From Acetobacter oryzoeni (GTDB taxonomy: Bacteria > Pseudomonadota > Alphaproteobacteria > Acetobacterales > Acetobacteraceae), in the NCBI RefSeq assembly GCF_004014775.2, contig NZ_CP042810.1, forward strand, positions 62,001 to 126,000: a stretch of DNA of 64,000 nucleotides, read 5' to 3'. Made by a program: the position numbers and the translations under genes. Position 1 is the first letter of the stretch. Every line of letters starts with the position of its first letter. Of this stretch, positions 9,151 through 17,417 are shown in pieces. The notes beneath the pieces were generated by a model, which saw only the letters and a list, made by a program, of their open reading frames with translations, was not told the DNA's origin and searched no databases.

Positions 9151-9335
9151 ATCTGTGTTTTATTCAATTTTTGTCGAAAAGAGAGATTTTATCCATCGTA
9201 GTGAAATCTCTCAAACCATAATTAGGGTACTGTTGTCTAACAACCGTAACGATGATGAATGGGACTTTTAGGTCTCTACGCCATGCAGCAGTTTTCGATG
9301 TAGAATGTCTGCTTAATATGGACTTCACTGCAGTC

Positions 9336-9377
9336 TCTATGTCCGACATGAGGGCGTGAGCAGCCTGTCCGCTTGCC
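9336..9377 (-). repeat. Partial inverted copy of the intergenic element
   Basis: Read on the minus strand it gives GCAAGCGGACAGGCTG, then CCCTCATGTCGGACAT, matching the left half of the copy at 10693. It sits head-to-head with the full copy at 9387. The region 9151-9561 between the convergent exporter and reductase genes contains no convincing gene. Confidence 0.5.
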
Positions 9378-9386
9378 GTATGCAAT

Positions 9387-9454
9387 GCGGACTTACAGCT
9401 TTCGCCTCATGACGGACGCAATTAGCATCATGCTAAGTTCCGAAAAGCGGACGT
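9387..9454 (+). repeat. 68-bp intergenic element, copy 2
   Basis: GCGGACTTAC at the left, TTTCGCCTCATGACGGAC in the middle and TTCCGAAAAGCGGACGT at the right, exactly 68 bp. It lies 108 bp from the stop of the reductase gene. Confidence 0.65.
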
Positions 9455-9561
9455 AAGTATCAGTATCGACCGATCAGGAAGTGGCTGAAAAATGCCACCA
9501 TTGTGGGTAGTAAAGATGAGAACCGGGCAGGTCAGATACCTGCACCGACCCTATCTTACTT

Positions 9562-10569
9562 TTAGCCTTCGACGGCCCCAGATTTCTCGCTGTCGAGTAC
9601 TGCCATCTGTTTCGGATCGTAGCGTTCCCCGGCCGCAGCCCCTTTGGGAACAGCCTGTTCGATAGCAACCAGATCCTCAGGCGTCAGCACAAGATCAAGC
9701 GCACCCAGCGCCTCGGAGAGCCGATCGCGTCGGCGAGCTCCTACAAGTGGCACGATGTCGTCACCCTGTGCGGCCACCCAGGCAATTGCCAACTGAGCCA
9801 CGCTAGCGCCCTTGGATGCCGCAATTTCGCGCAAGGTCTCCACAAGAGCCAAATTGCGCTCGACATTGCCTTCCTGAAAGCGAGGGCTACGAACCCGAAA
9901 ATCCCCCGGTCCCTTTGCTCCCTGCCAATGCCCGCTGATCAGACCACGCGCGAGCACGCCGTAGGCTGTTATGCCGATACCGAGTTCACGACAGGCAGGA
10001 AGAATTTTGTCCTCAATGCCACGCGAAATCAGCGAATATTCAATCTGAAGGTCACTGATTGGGTGGACGGAAGCCGCGCGCCGGATGGTTTCCGGGCCAA
10101 CTTCCGAAAGACCGATATGCCGGACATAACCCGCCTGAACCATCTCGGCGATGGCGCCAATCGTATCCTCGATAGGCACAGCCGGGTCCAGCCGTGCAGG
10201 CCGGTAGATGTCGACATGATCAAGCCCGAGCCGTTGCAGGGTATAGGCTAGGAAGTTTTTCATGGCAGCAGGCCGTGCGTCGTAGGAGCCCCAGTTGCCA
10301 CCCGGGTCGCGCATCGCACCAAACTTGACGCTGACGAGGAATCTGTCGCGAGGAATATCCTTGATCGCCTCACCGATCAGCATTTCGTTATGGCCCATGC
10401 CATAAAAATCGCCGGTGTCGAGAAGCGTGATCCCAGCGTCCAGCGCGGCATGGATGGTAGCGATGCTTTCTTTCCGATCAGCCGGACCATACATGCCGGA
10501 CATGCTCATACACCCAAGACCGATTTCGGATACCTGAGGGCCGCTCTTACCAAGTTGCCGCAATTTCAT
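9562..10569 (-). CDS. Aldo/keto reductase
   Basis: This 335-residue cytoplasmic protein is an NADPH-dependent aldo/keto reductase with a TIM-barrel fold, expected to reduce aldehydes or ketones. Catalytic residues are visible as Asp51 and Tyr56 (LDTGDFYG) and Lys82 (VSVKFG). The usual histidine is replaced in IYRPARLDP, a variation that is normal in the AKR13-like branch. The nucleotide-binding end is seen in [22 protein letters not shown]. It is transcribed in the same direction as the HxlR gene but about 210 bp apart, with an intergenic element between, so the two are probably separate units. Substrate unknown. Confidence 0.9.
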   Translation of the reverse strand: MKLRQLGKSGPQVSEIGLGCMSMSGMYGPADRKESIATIHAALDAGITLLDTGDFYGMGHNEMLIGEAIKDIPRDRFLVSVKFGAMRDPGGNWGSYDARPAAMKNFLAYTLQRLGLDHVDIYRPARLDPAVPIEDTIGAIAEMVQAGYVRHIGLSEVGPETIRRAASVHPISDLQIEYSLISRGIEDKILPACRELGIGITAYGVLARGLISGHWQGAKGPGDFRVRSPRFQEGNVERNLALVETLREIAASKGASVAQLAIAWVAAQGDDIVPLVGARRRDRLSEALGALDLVLTPEDLVAIEQAVPKGAAAGERYDPKQMAVLDSEKSGAVEG

Positions 10570-10692
10570 ATTTCAGAAAAATCCCTATTTCTTGAAGCAG
10601 AACCCTACCACACAGGCTATCTTTCGATAACCTTTCTTCCGTGCAGCTTTTCGTCCTTTGGAACGGAACGAATTTTCCGTTTGATGGAGCAA

Positions 10693-10760
10693 GCGGACAG
10701 GCTGTAGTCGCCTCATCCCCGACGCTACATGGCCACGAGCATGTTTCCGAAACCGGACCT
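10693..10760 (+). repeat. 68-bp intergenic element, copy 3
   Basis: GCGGACAGGC, then GTCGCCTCAT, CCGAC, and at the right TTTCCGAAACCGGACCT, exactly 68 bp. It lies between the aldo/keto reductase start and the HxlR stop. The shared skeleton of all full copies is GCRGACAGGC, TCGCCTCAT, CCGAC, about 22 variable bases, then TCCGAAANCGGACAT. Confidence 0.65.
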
Positions 10761-10780
10761 GCCTTGCGATCGTTGAACGG

Positions 10781-11149
10781 CTATGAATCGGACGCTTTAG
10801 CTGCACGTCTCAGATCAGCCCAGTCCAGTAGGGCTATGAAAACCGGACCGAGCGCTTTGCCAATGTCCGTCAGGCCATATTCGACTTTAGGCGGAACTTG
10901 TGCGTGGACCGTGCGGAAAATGACCTTTTCCTGCTCCAGTGCACGAAGCTGCTGGATCAGCATTTTCTGTGAAATATCCGGTATGGCTCTTTGCAGGTCT
11001 GAAAAACGCATGACCGGCCCCTCAAAAAGCCAGGCCAGAATCATCATCTTCCACCGTCCTTCGAGAATGCGAATAGCGCACTGCATATCGGCGGCCGAGC
11101 TGGAACGGGGACGTGCATTGTAGATGGTTTTCATATCTGAATCGGGCAT
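10781..11149 (-). CDS. HxlR-family transcriptional regulator
   Basis: This 122-residue winged-helix protein is of the HxlR type. The conserved Cys24 sits in MQCAIRILEGRWKMMIL, where thiol-reactive inducers act in characterised members, followed by FSDLQRAIPDISQKMLIQQLRALE (recognition helix) and VEYGLTDIGKAL (wing). I start it at 11149, which has AAAAGG before the ATG. It is divergent from the oxidoreductase gene at 11271 with about 120 bp between, so it very likely controls that gene in response to electrophiles or quinones, by analogy with YodB-type regulators. Confidence 0.88.
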   Translation of the reverse strand: MPDSDMKTIYNARPRSSSAADMQCAIRILEGRWKMMILAWLFEGPVMRFSDLQRAIPDISQKMLIQQLRALEQEKVIFRTVHAQVPPKVEYGLTDIGKALGPVFIALLDWADLRRAAKASDS

Positions 11150-11270
11150 GGTTACCTTTTGGTGGGTATTAAACTTTTTTGTGCGTTCTTGTCACGACGA
11201 CAGCACTGTAGCACAGAGAAAGGCGCAACAGCGGTCTCGGCTTCACCCCTGGCTGAAGGAAACACCTGCC
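11150..11270. promoter_or_regulatory. Divergent promoter region between hxlR-type and oxidoreductase genes
   Basis: The 121-bp spacer must hold the promoters of both divergent genes and the HxlR operator. TGGTGGGTATTAAAC just outside the regulator start is a candidate operator half. No exact palindrome stands out. Confidence 0.4.
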
Positions 11271-12296
11271 ATGTCCATGCGCGCGTGGCGCTTCGACGCC
11301 CTCTCTTCTCTCAGTGACCTTTCCGTGCACAGTGAACCGATGCCCGCACCGCAGCGCGGAGAAGTTCTTGTAAAGGTGCGTGCTGTTTCCCTGAATTATC
11401 GTGATATTGCACCCACTCTCGGTCGCTATGTCTGGCCAGCGGAGTCAGGGCTTATCCCATGCAGCGATGCTGCGGGGGAAATCGTCAGTGTCGGCGAAGA
11501 CGTGACGGTTTTCCGCCCGGGAGATCGGATTGTCAGCAGCTTTCATGCTCGCTGGCTGGGCGGCAGACCGCCGACAGGTTTGATGCTGGAAAGCTACGGT
11601 ACCGGTTCGGATGGCTGGCTGACTGAATACAAGGTCGTCTCACAGGAAGCGGTGGTGCCTCTTCCGGAGAAGGTCTCATTTGAGGAAGGGGCCACACTGC
11701 CCTGTGCTGCCGTGACGGCTTGGAACGCTCTGTCGGGCGCCCTCCCCATGCGAGCCGGACAGACAGTCCTGACCCTTGGAACAGGCGGTGTTTCGATGTT
11801 TGCGGTGCAGCTTGCCAAAGCCGTGGGAGCGACCGTGATCTCAACGACGTCCAGTGGGGAAAAGGCCGAACGGCTGAAGGCATTGGGAGCAGATCATATT
11901 GTCAATTACAGGGATATTCCGAACTGGGGCCGATACATCAAGGATGACATCACTGGTAGAACAGGCGTGGACTGTGTCGTTGAAGTCGGCGGTCCTGCGA
12001 CGATCAATCAGTCTCTCGATGCTGTTCGCTGGGGTGGAGAGGTTGTGCTGGTCGGGTTCCTGAGTAGTGACAATCCGGGAATTGACTATTTCCATCTCAA
12101 AGGGAGCGGTGCAGTCGTCCGTTCTGTCGCTGTGGGTGATAGGCCTATGCTGGAAGATCTTGTGCGTGCATGGACCGCTTCCGGCCTGAAGCCTGTGATC
12201 GACAGTGTGTTTCCCTTTGCTCGGGCAAGGGAGGCATTTGACCATCTCATGACTGGCAGTCATGTTGGGAAAATCGTCATTACCCTCTCGGACTGA
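11271..12296 (+). CDS. NAD(P)-dependent alcohol dehydrogenase, quinone-oxidoreductase type
   Basis: This 341-residue enzyme belongs to the medium-chain dehydrogenase/reductase family: a GroES-like domain (about residues 25-130) and a Rossmann domain with TLGTGGVSMFAVQLAKAVGA (about 165-185). It lacks the catalytic and structural zinc ligands of true alcohol dehydrogenases, so it is more likely a quinone or enone reductase. The start at 11271 has GAAGGAAA at a suitable distance. A longer frame from 11124 runs into the divergent regulator. Control by the adjacent HxlR protein fits a role in clearing reactive carbonyls or quinones. Confidence 0.85.
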   Translation: MSMRAWRFDALSSLSDLSVHSEPMPAPQRGEVLVKVRAVSLNYRDIAPTLGRYVWPAESGLIPCSDAAGEIVSVGEDVTVFRPGDRIVSSFHARWLGGRPPTGLMLESYGTGSDGWLTEYKVVSQEAVVPLPEKVSFEEGATLPCAAVTAWNALSGALPMRAGQTVLTLGTGGVSMFAVQLAKAVGATVISTTSSGEKAERLKALGADHIVNYRDIPNWGRYIKDDITGRTGVDCVVEVGGPATINQSLDAVRWGGEVVLVGFLSSDNPGIDYFHLKGSGAVVRSVAVGDRPMLEDLVRAWTASGLKPVIDSVFPFARAREAFDHLMTGSHVGKIVITLSD

Positions 12297-12673
12297 CCCA
12301 CGTAATGGTGATTCTACCATATTGCTTCGACGGCATGACGGCTGTCTTGGCGTGTCCGGTTGCCCGTTCGGATGAACCGTAGTCGGACCTTCTGTTTACC
12401 CCCCCCCGACTGGCTGATACGATCTCTACGGAGAAGCTGGCAAGCAACTGTGCTGACCTGGCCAATCGGTAGGGTGGACCGAACGGCTAGATCATGTCCG
12501 TAGCCGCTCTCAAATTAAATACGAATGTGCGACATCCGAACGCTTACGAATTTCTTATCCACGACCACCTTGTATTCGTGGACGAGCGCTTACCGAACAC
12601 AAAACTGAATAACGCTGAAATTTATCATCGAAAAACGGCATCATGACTACTGGCATTACTCCGGGAAGATCTG
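12297..12673. other. Intergenic region with C-tract motif
   Basis: Convergent spacer between the oxidoreductase and helicase genes. It contains CGGACCTTCTGTTTACCCCCCCCC around 12385-12408 (words GGACCTTCTG and TTTACCCCCC), which recalls the C-tract elements at 6795 and 27605. No gene is visible. Confidence 0.35.
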
Positions 12674-15600
12674 TCAGTCTTTCCCCTGACTGACAAAGGC
12701 CGCCATTATTCCATGCCCTATTTCGGACGGGGGCTTGCTCTCTTTCAGAAGAAGGTTGAGCTCATCAATGGCTTCTCGGGCGGCTTTATGGGCATCCTCC
12801 CCGGTCAGCACCCATGACGTATCTAGGTTGGCGCCCTCAGGTTTGTCGCGCATGACGCTCAGCCAGTTGAAGGACCCTTCTGCAATGAAGTTCTGCGTCA
12901 TCAGCGTCTTCGAATGCAGGAGCTTGATGTCGTGCAGCCTTGCTCCCATCTCCTCGAGTACTTTTCTGCACGCAGGTGATGTTCCGTTGGAATAACCGGG
13001 AGCGTTGGGAGCGCGCGTCACGATATTGACCACGGCCCCTCTGCCAACGGCCTCGCGGATGCTGTCCTGGAGTTCAGGTGCGTTGACACCGGACAGGGAC
13101 AGGAAGGGGGAGACAATGACAATTTCCTCGCCGTCTTTCAGGTCCGCGAGGGCTTTATCCAGTTGCGCGTGGTGCTCGCTTACGGATGACAGCCTCTTGC
13201 CACGGAGGATGAGAGACGTATCTGCCGCCCAGTTGCCAGTCACATCCCCGAGTTCATAGCCCTTGGAAAACAGGGCTCTCCCCAGAATTCCCAGGGCCGA
13301 CGCAGGATTCCGCTCGAAGATTTCCATCGTGCCAATGACGACGAACGAATGGACGGCTCGTGAGATGGCGACGTTGAGAAGACTGCGCTTGCCATCCAAG
13401 AATCCCGTGCTCGCCTTGCGGTCGCATGTTGGCGAGAAGATGATGATGTCCCGTTCCGCGCCCTGCATGGCGTTGACCGTGCCGACCTTGATTTTCGAGA
13501 TGTTCTTGTCCGTATGGGCCGTGCTGAACTTGCGTAAGGCCCGCCGGATGGCGTCTCTCTGCGGTCCATAGGGGGCAATCACCGCGACAATCTCGTTCAC
13601 CGGCTTGTCGTAGAAGTCCTTCCATTCATCCGCTTTACTGACAATCCACCGCGCGATGGCCTCCGCTTCACGGGGATTGCGCTGACTGCGCCCCAGACGC
13701 TCCGACGTTCCATTGACATTGGCCCAAGCAAGAGGCGGCAGAGGAGGTTCCCTGTCCGGTTCTGCGGTCATGGGTTTCAGGCGGCCGTTATAAACGAGTT
13801 CGTTGCAGATCTCGATGATGTCCCGTCGGCAACGGCGGTGCTCGGTCAGGAAGATGCCGGGAACAGGGCTGTCCGGTGAGGAGTGACTGGTGCCCGTCTG
13901 GACCACGCGCATCACGGAGCCCATGATGTTATTGTTTCCCGGGGCGGCCGTGACGACGCGGGGATCAACCGGTCCGTCGTCATCCCAGAAGTATTCCTGA
14001 ACGCCGGCCTTTCGGGCATTGCCAGTATCCGTTGCATGGGAACTGGTGACGACCGGCTCAATCTGGAAGACATCCCCGACCACAACGGCTTTCTTTGAGA
14101 AGGCCATGGCCGGGACCATTTGGTAGGGGGCTATCTGTCCGGCTTCGTCAACAATGAGCAGGTCGAAAAAGCCTGCCATGAAACGTTCGACGAATTTGCC
14201 CTTTTCCATCATCGTGCATTTGGGAAACTTCGGAAGGCTGGCTGCCGTCACGATGAAGAGCGGTGTCAGCATCGCCCATCGACGATACATGGCCTCCATG
14301 GCTCTGCCGCCAACCTTGAACGGATAGACCTTGTTGTCGTTCTGCTCGAGCGCATCCTGAAGAGCCTGAACTTCAAGGACCCACCGACCTTCCCAGTAGC
14401 GCAAAGCATACTGGAACAGAGCGTAGCGTATTGTCCGGTCCAGGAAATCCTCGATGACATCTAGCCTTCCTGTCCAGTTGCTCTGGCGCCAAGGAAGTTT
14501 TTCTTCCGGCATGTCGAACATCGCGGCCCAGTCGGACGGTGCCAGAACCGTTTCAATGGCCGTGCAGCAATCCTGAAGTTGCTGGAGTATCTGATGCTTG
14601 AGGGTGACGAGCTTTTCAAGCTCGCGACCGGCCAGAACATAGGAGCCTCCCACATAGTGATCGTACTCTGCTCGGGCGGTCTTGCTCACCAGGTCGGCAG
14701 CGGCAACCTCGCGTTCCAACTTCTGGACCAGGGTATCTCGAGCCTGACGCGTCTCTTCTCGAGATTCCCGGACTGTTGCGAGCTCCCTCTCGGCTGATGC
14801 CGTCATCTCATTGATGGCATCCATCCATTCGCGCTTGGACTTGACCTGAGCCTGCATGAGTGACCGAAAGAAGCTGCCCTGTCTACCCTCGGCGACAAGC
14901 CTTTCAACATTCGCCCAGTTGCGTCCACTCATCAGGTTCGAAAAGAAACCGCCCCCCGGCAATGCAGCAATGAGCGCGACGGCATGTGCTCCCACCTCTT
15001 CGACTTTCTGCCCGGCAGCATGCACGGCATCATCACGCTGCTTCAGGAGGTCCCGGGTCTTCCGGTTCTCCTCATTGATCCTGGCGCGCGGAACGGCGGC
15101 AGCGGCCTCTTTTTCCTTGAGGTCGGATTTGAGAGCGTCTTCCCTTGGCCTGCGCTCCTGAAGAAGGGCTTCCCGCTGGGCGATGGCCTTTGTGATGTCG
15201 GGATATGTTCCATAGCCCGAGGCCACGTAAAGCTGATTCAGCTTTCTGGCTTCTCCAGCACAGACCCGCCCTGTTTCGACAAGCACCTTCATCCGGGCGC
15301 GGATTTTCGCGATGCCATCTTCAACAAGGCTGATGTCGTGACGCGCCCCTTGAGGACCGTGACCTGAAAGGTGCTCCTTGCGGACTGGCGGAGTGACGCC
15401 CGGATAGAAAGAACCGTAGTAGCCGTTGATCCAAGCGTCACGGGAGGCCCAGGCATCGACCGTGTCCCGTTCACGTTCGGGGAAGCCTTTCCACTCCATC
15501 GTGCCCAGGCCTCTTCCCGGAGACGCGATCAGGTAGCCGGCTTTCAGAGCCTCCTTTTCTTTCTCTCCGGACGGGAAATACAGACCCAGCGCATCGGCAC

Positions 15601-16633
15601 CCTCAATCCATCTTCTCGCCCATGGCCGGCTGTCCTTGGAAGCCATGGCTTTTTTCATGGCATCAATGATGTTGGTGACAGCCTGGTTGTTGGTCGAGGT
15701 CCCGACGATGACAGCCGGATCACCACCCTCGAGGGCACGTGTCACCAGCTCCGTTGCGACGATACCTTGCAGAAGTGTCGTCTTGCCGGTGCCCGGGGGG
15801 CCGTTCACGGCGAGAATGTCACCATCTTTCACCGAGCAGAACGCCGTCATGGCTTCAGACTGGCTGGATGACATTCCATAGGCGAAAGTCATCGTTCCCC
15901 TGGCTCGGCCCGCTGCAGCCCACTTCTGGGACTCATCCACGACAGCCGGTTCCGGTCCACCATCGATATACCGTGCGAGCAGAGGTGTTACGAGATCGGT
16001 GTCAGCCAGAACGGTATCGTAAAACCGTCGCTGATGGAGGGTCGCAATCATCCCGATGCTGGCCTCCGCAGGCTGAAGGGCCACGCGCTCCCAGAGTTCG
16101 TAGCCGTCGGGTAATCCGTCTTCTCCGGTCACTGCGTTCCAAAGCTTTTCCGCCCACTCCAGGGTCTTGCCGAGACTGCCTCCTTCAAACGGATTGAGCT
16201 GGAGCCAGGTGTCCATGGTGGCCAAATCACCAATCAGAACATCACCATCCGACGGTTCGAGAAGCTCTCGATTTATCCAGGGCGGGGCATCCTTGAGCGG
16301 CTGGATGGTGCCTTCCGGACTGACGTTGACGAGCATGGCCATACAGAAAAGGGCAGGCTGTTTCGAATGCTCGGTGGAATGACTGACCTGTCCGAGAAGA
16401 ATGCGGATACCGGCCATCGCGATAATGGAATCGTCGGGAGCCAGGTCACGGGAGGCAGGATGCATCTTTCTCAGTGCCTGGGTTTTGTCAGGCGGCAGCT
16501 TGCCTTTTTCAAAACCCTCTTCGTCAAGAGCAACCAGATTATCCCGGCTAAAGGAGATCTTCATCTGGGCATCATCAAGAAGAGCGGAATGCCAGTAAGA
16601 AAGGACCGAATGATGGCTTGGCTTCGACGACAT
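12674..16633 (-). CDS. Helicase-phospholipase D protein resembling MkoC (Mokosh type II anti-phage)
   Basis: This 1319-residue protein joins an SF1 helicase of the DNA2/NAM7 (COG1112) type with a C-terminal phospholipase D nuclease motif. Walker A is NGPPGTGKTTLLQG at about residues 277-290. A long coiled-coil insert (about 440-680) follows, then Walker B VDEAGQ near 828, motif V MQGAERDIIIF near 1053 and motif VI LLNVAISRA near 1085. The PLD half-motif is His1240-Ser-Lys1242 with EGSFNW at 1252-1257, inside a PLD-like beta structure from about 1140. That single-protein layout is the one described for Mokosh type II, where the helicase is thought to sense RNA or DNA and the PLD domain to degrade nucleic acid. 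The gene stands alone, which also fits. A search against MkoC is needed to fix the name. Confidence 0.65.
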   Translation of the reverse strand: MSSKPSHHSVLSYWHSALLDDAQMKISFSRDNLVALDEEGFEKGKLPPDKTQALRKMHPASRDLAPDDSIIAMAGIRILLGQVSHSTEHSKQPALFCMAMLVNVSPEGTIQPLKDAPPWINRELLEPSDGDVLIGDLATMDTWLQLNPFEGGSLGKTLEWAEKLWNAVTGEDGLPDGYELWERVALQPAEASIGMIATLHQRRFYDTVLADTDLVTPLLARYIDGGPEPAVVDESQKWAAAGRARGTMTFAYGMSSSQSEAMTAFCSVKDGDILAVNGPPGTGKTTLLQGIVATELVTRALEGGDPAVIVGTSTNNQAVTNIIDAMKKAMASKDSRPWARRWIEGADALGLYFPSGEKEKEALKAGYLIASPGRGLGTMEWKGFPERERDTVDAWASRDAWINGYYGSFYPGVTPPVRKEHLSGHGPQGARHDISLVEDGIAKIRARMKVLVETGRVCAGEARKLNQLYVASGYGTYPDITKAIAQREALLQERRPREDALKSDLKEKEAAAAVPRARINEENRKTRDLLKQRDDAVHAAGQKVEEVGAHAVALIAALPGGGFFSNLMSGRNWANVERLVAEGRQGSFFRSLMQAQVKSKREWMDAINEMTASAERELATVRESREETRQARDTLVQKLEREVAAADLVSKTARAEYDHYVGGSYVLAGRELEKLVTLKHQILQQLQDCCTAIETVLAPSDWAAMFDMPEEKLPWRQSNWTGRLDVIEDFLDRTIRYALFQYALRYWEGRWVLEVQALQDALEQNDNKVYPFKVGGRAMEAMYRRWAMLTPLFIVTAASLPKFPKCTMMEKGKFVERFMAGFFDLLIVDEAGQIAPYQMVPAMAFSKKAVVVGDVFQIEPVVTSSHATDTGNARKAGVQEYFWDDDGPVDPRVVTAAPGNNNIMGSVMRVVQTGTSHSSPDSPVPGIFLTEHRRCRRDIIEICNELVYNGRLKPMTAEPDREPPLPPLAWANVNGTSERLGRSQRNPREAEAIARWIVSKADEWKDFYDKPVNEIVAVIAPYGPQRDAIRRALRKFSTAHTDKNISKIKVGTVNAMQGAERDIIIFSPTCDRKASTGFLDGKRSLLNVAISRAVHSFVVIGTMEIFERNPASALGILGRALFSKGYELGDVTGNWAADTSLILRGKRLSSVSEHHAQLDKALADLKDGEEIVIVSPFLSLSGVNAPELQDSIREAVGRGAVVNIVTRAPNAPGYSNGTSPACRKVLEEMGARLHDIKLLHSKTLMTQNFIAEGSFNWLSVMRDKPEGANLDTSWVLTGEDAHKAAREAIDELNLLLKESKPPSEIGHGIMAAFVSQGKD

Positions 16634-16818
16634 CCGCTTTAGAATCCTATGTAGTGACGCTTTTTGTTACGAAATGCCCTTTGGTATGTAAACATATGCG
16701 TCCCCTAGGCTCAGGACTTAGCGTCAGAACATATGGTTGCAGTGAGGCAGATGACCAAGAAAACGACGGCTGGGCAAAGAAAGACACTGGAGAAATCGTA
16801 GCGCTTTACGAGATGTCT

Positions 16819-17133
16819 TCACCTGTGATGCCATCGGGGCTTGTTTCGATCTCGCGATGGAAAATCAGGGGGTGCTATCCAAAGTCGGGCCTTAGCCGTG
16901 CGATGCTGTGTCCAACCAAGATCCCTCAAAGCGCAAGCAACATCGCGCTGCTCATCGGATCGGATTGGTCTTTTATAGAAGAGAACGTGTTCTGCAATCA
17001 CATTGAGTGGCAGACCTGCCTTCCGGTATTCGTCATGAACCTGGATCATCCGGCCTGATGTCAGCTGCGGAAGAAGGTCATCCAGTGTCAATGCATCAGA
17101 CCAGAAGGATGTCCGGGCAAACAGCAATTCCAT
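16819..17133 (-). CDS. Small protein with winged-helix-like C-terminus
   Basis: A 104-residue protein I do not recognise. The C-terminal third (SDEQRDVACALRDLGWTQHRTAKARLWIAP) has the pattern of the small DNA-binding tail found in VapE/primase-type proteins, where a helix is followed by LGW and a basic turn. The N-terminal half (LTLDDLLPQLTSGRMIQVHDEYRKAGLP) may form two helices. It could be a fragment of a larger phage-type protein. It lies between the helicase gene and the intergenic element at 17244, with no operon partner. An overlapping plus-strand frame looks like a shadow. Confidence 0.4.
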   Translation of the reverse strand: MELLFARTSFWSDALTLDDLLPQLTSGRMIQVHDEYRKAGLPLNVIAEHVLFYKRPIRSDEQRDVACALRDLGWTQHRTAKARLWIAPPDFPSRDRNKPRWHHR

Positions 17134-17243
17134 GAGTGAACCGCCTAGGGATTGGCGGAGACGTCCGTTTCCAAAGAAATTCCACCCAAAATCGGACCGA
17201 CCGGTTTCCCCCCTGATCTGCCTGTCAGCTCAGTGACGCAGGA

Positions 17244-17311
17244 GCAGACAGGCAGTAATCGCCTCATAGCCGACACCCAAACGGGCGTGACGGTCCGCCG
17301 AAAGCCGACGT
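17244..17311 (+). repeat. 68-bp intergenic element, copy 4
   Basis: GCAGACAGGC, then AATCGCCTCATAGCCGAC, and CCGAAAGCCGACGT at the right, exactly 68 bp. Just upstream, at 17200-17221, CGGTTTCCCCCCTGATCTG recalls the C-tract elements. It lies 106 bp from the stop of the nuclease-TPR gene. Confidence 0.65.
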
Positions 17312-17417
17312 TGTTATGTGAAGCTCTATGAAGCGTGTTTGGTATATTCGAGATAAGCGGCTCTCGGATCATGAATAAGCAATATCTTCCGTTCCTGATG
17401 AGTGCGAGGCATTCGTC

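Noticed and set aside
15371..15871. 166-residue plus-strand frame in the helicase-PLD gene
   Set aside because: Antisense shadow of a gene with clear helicase motifs.
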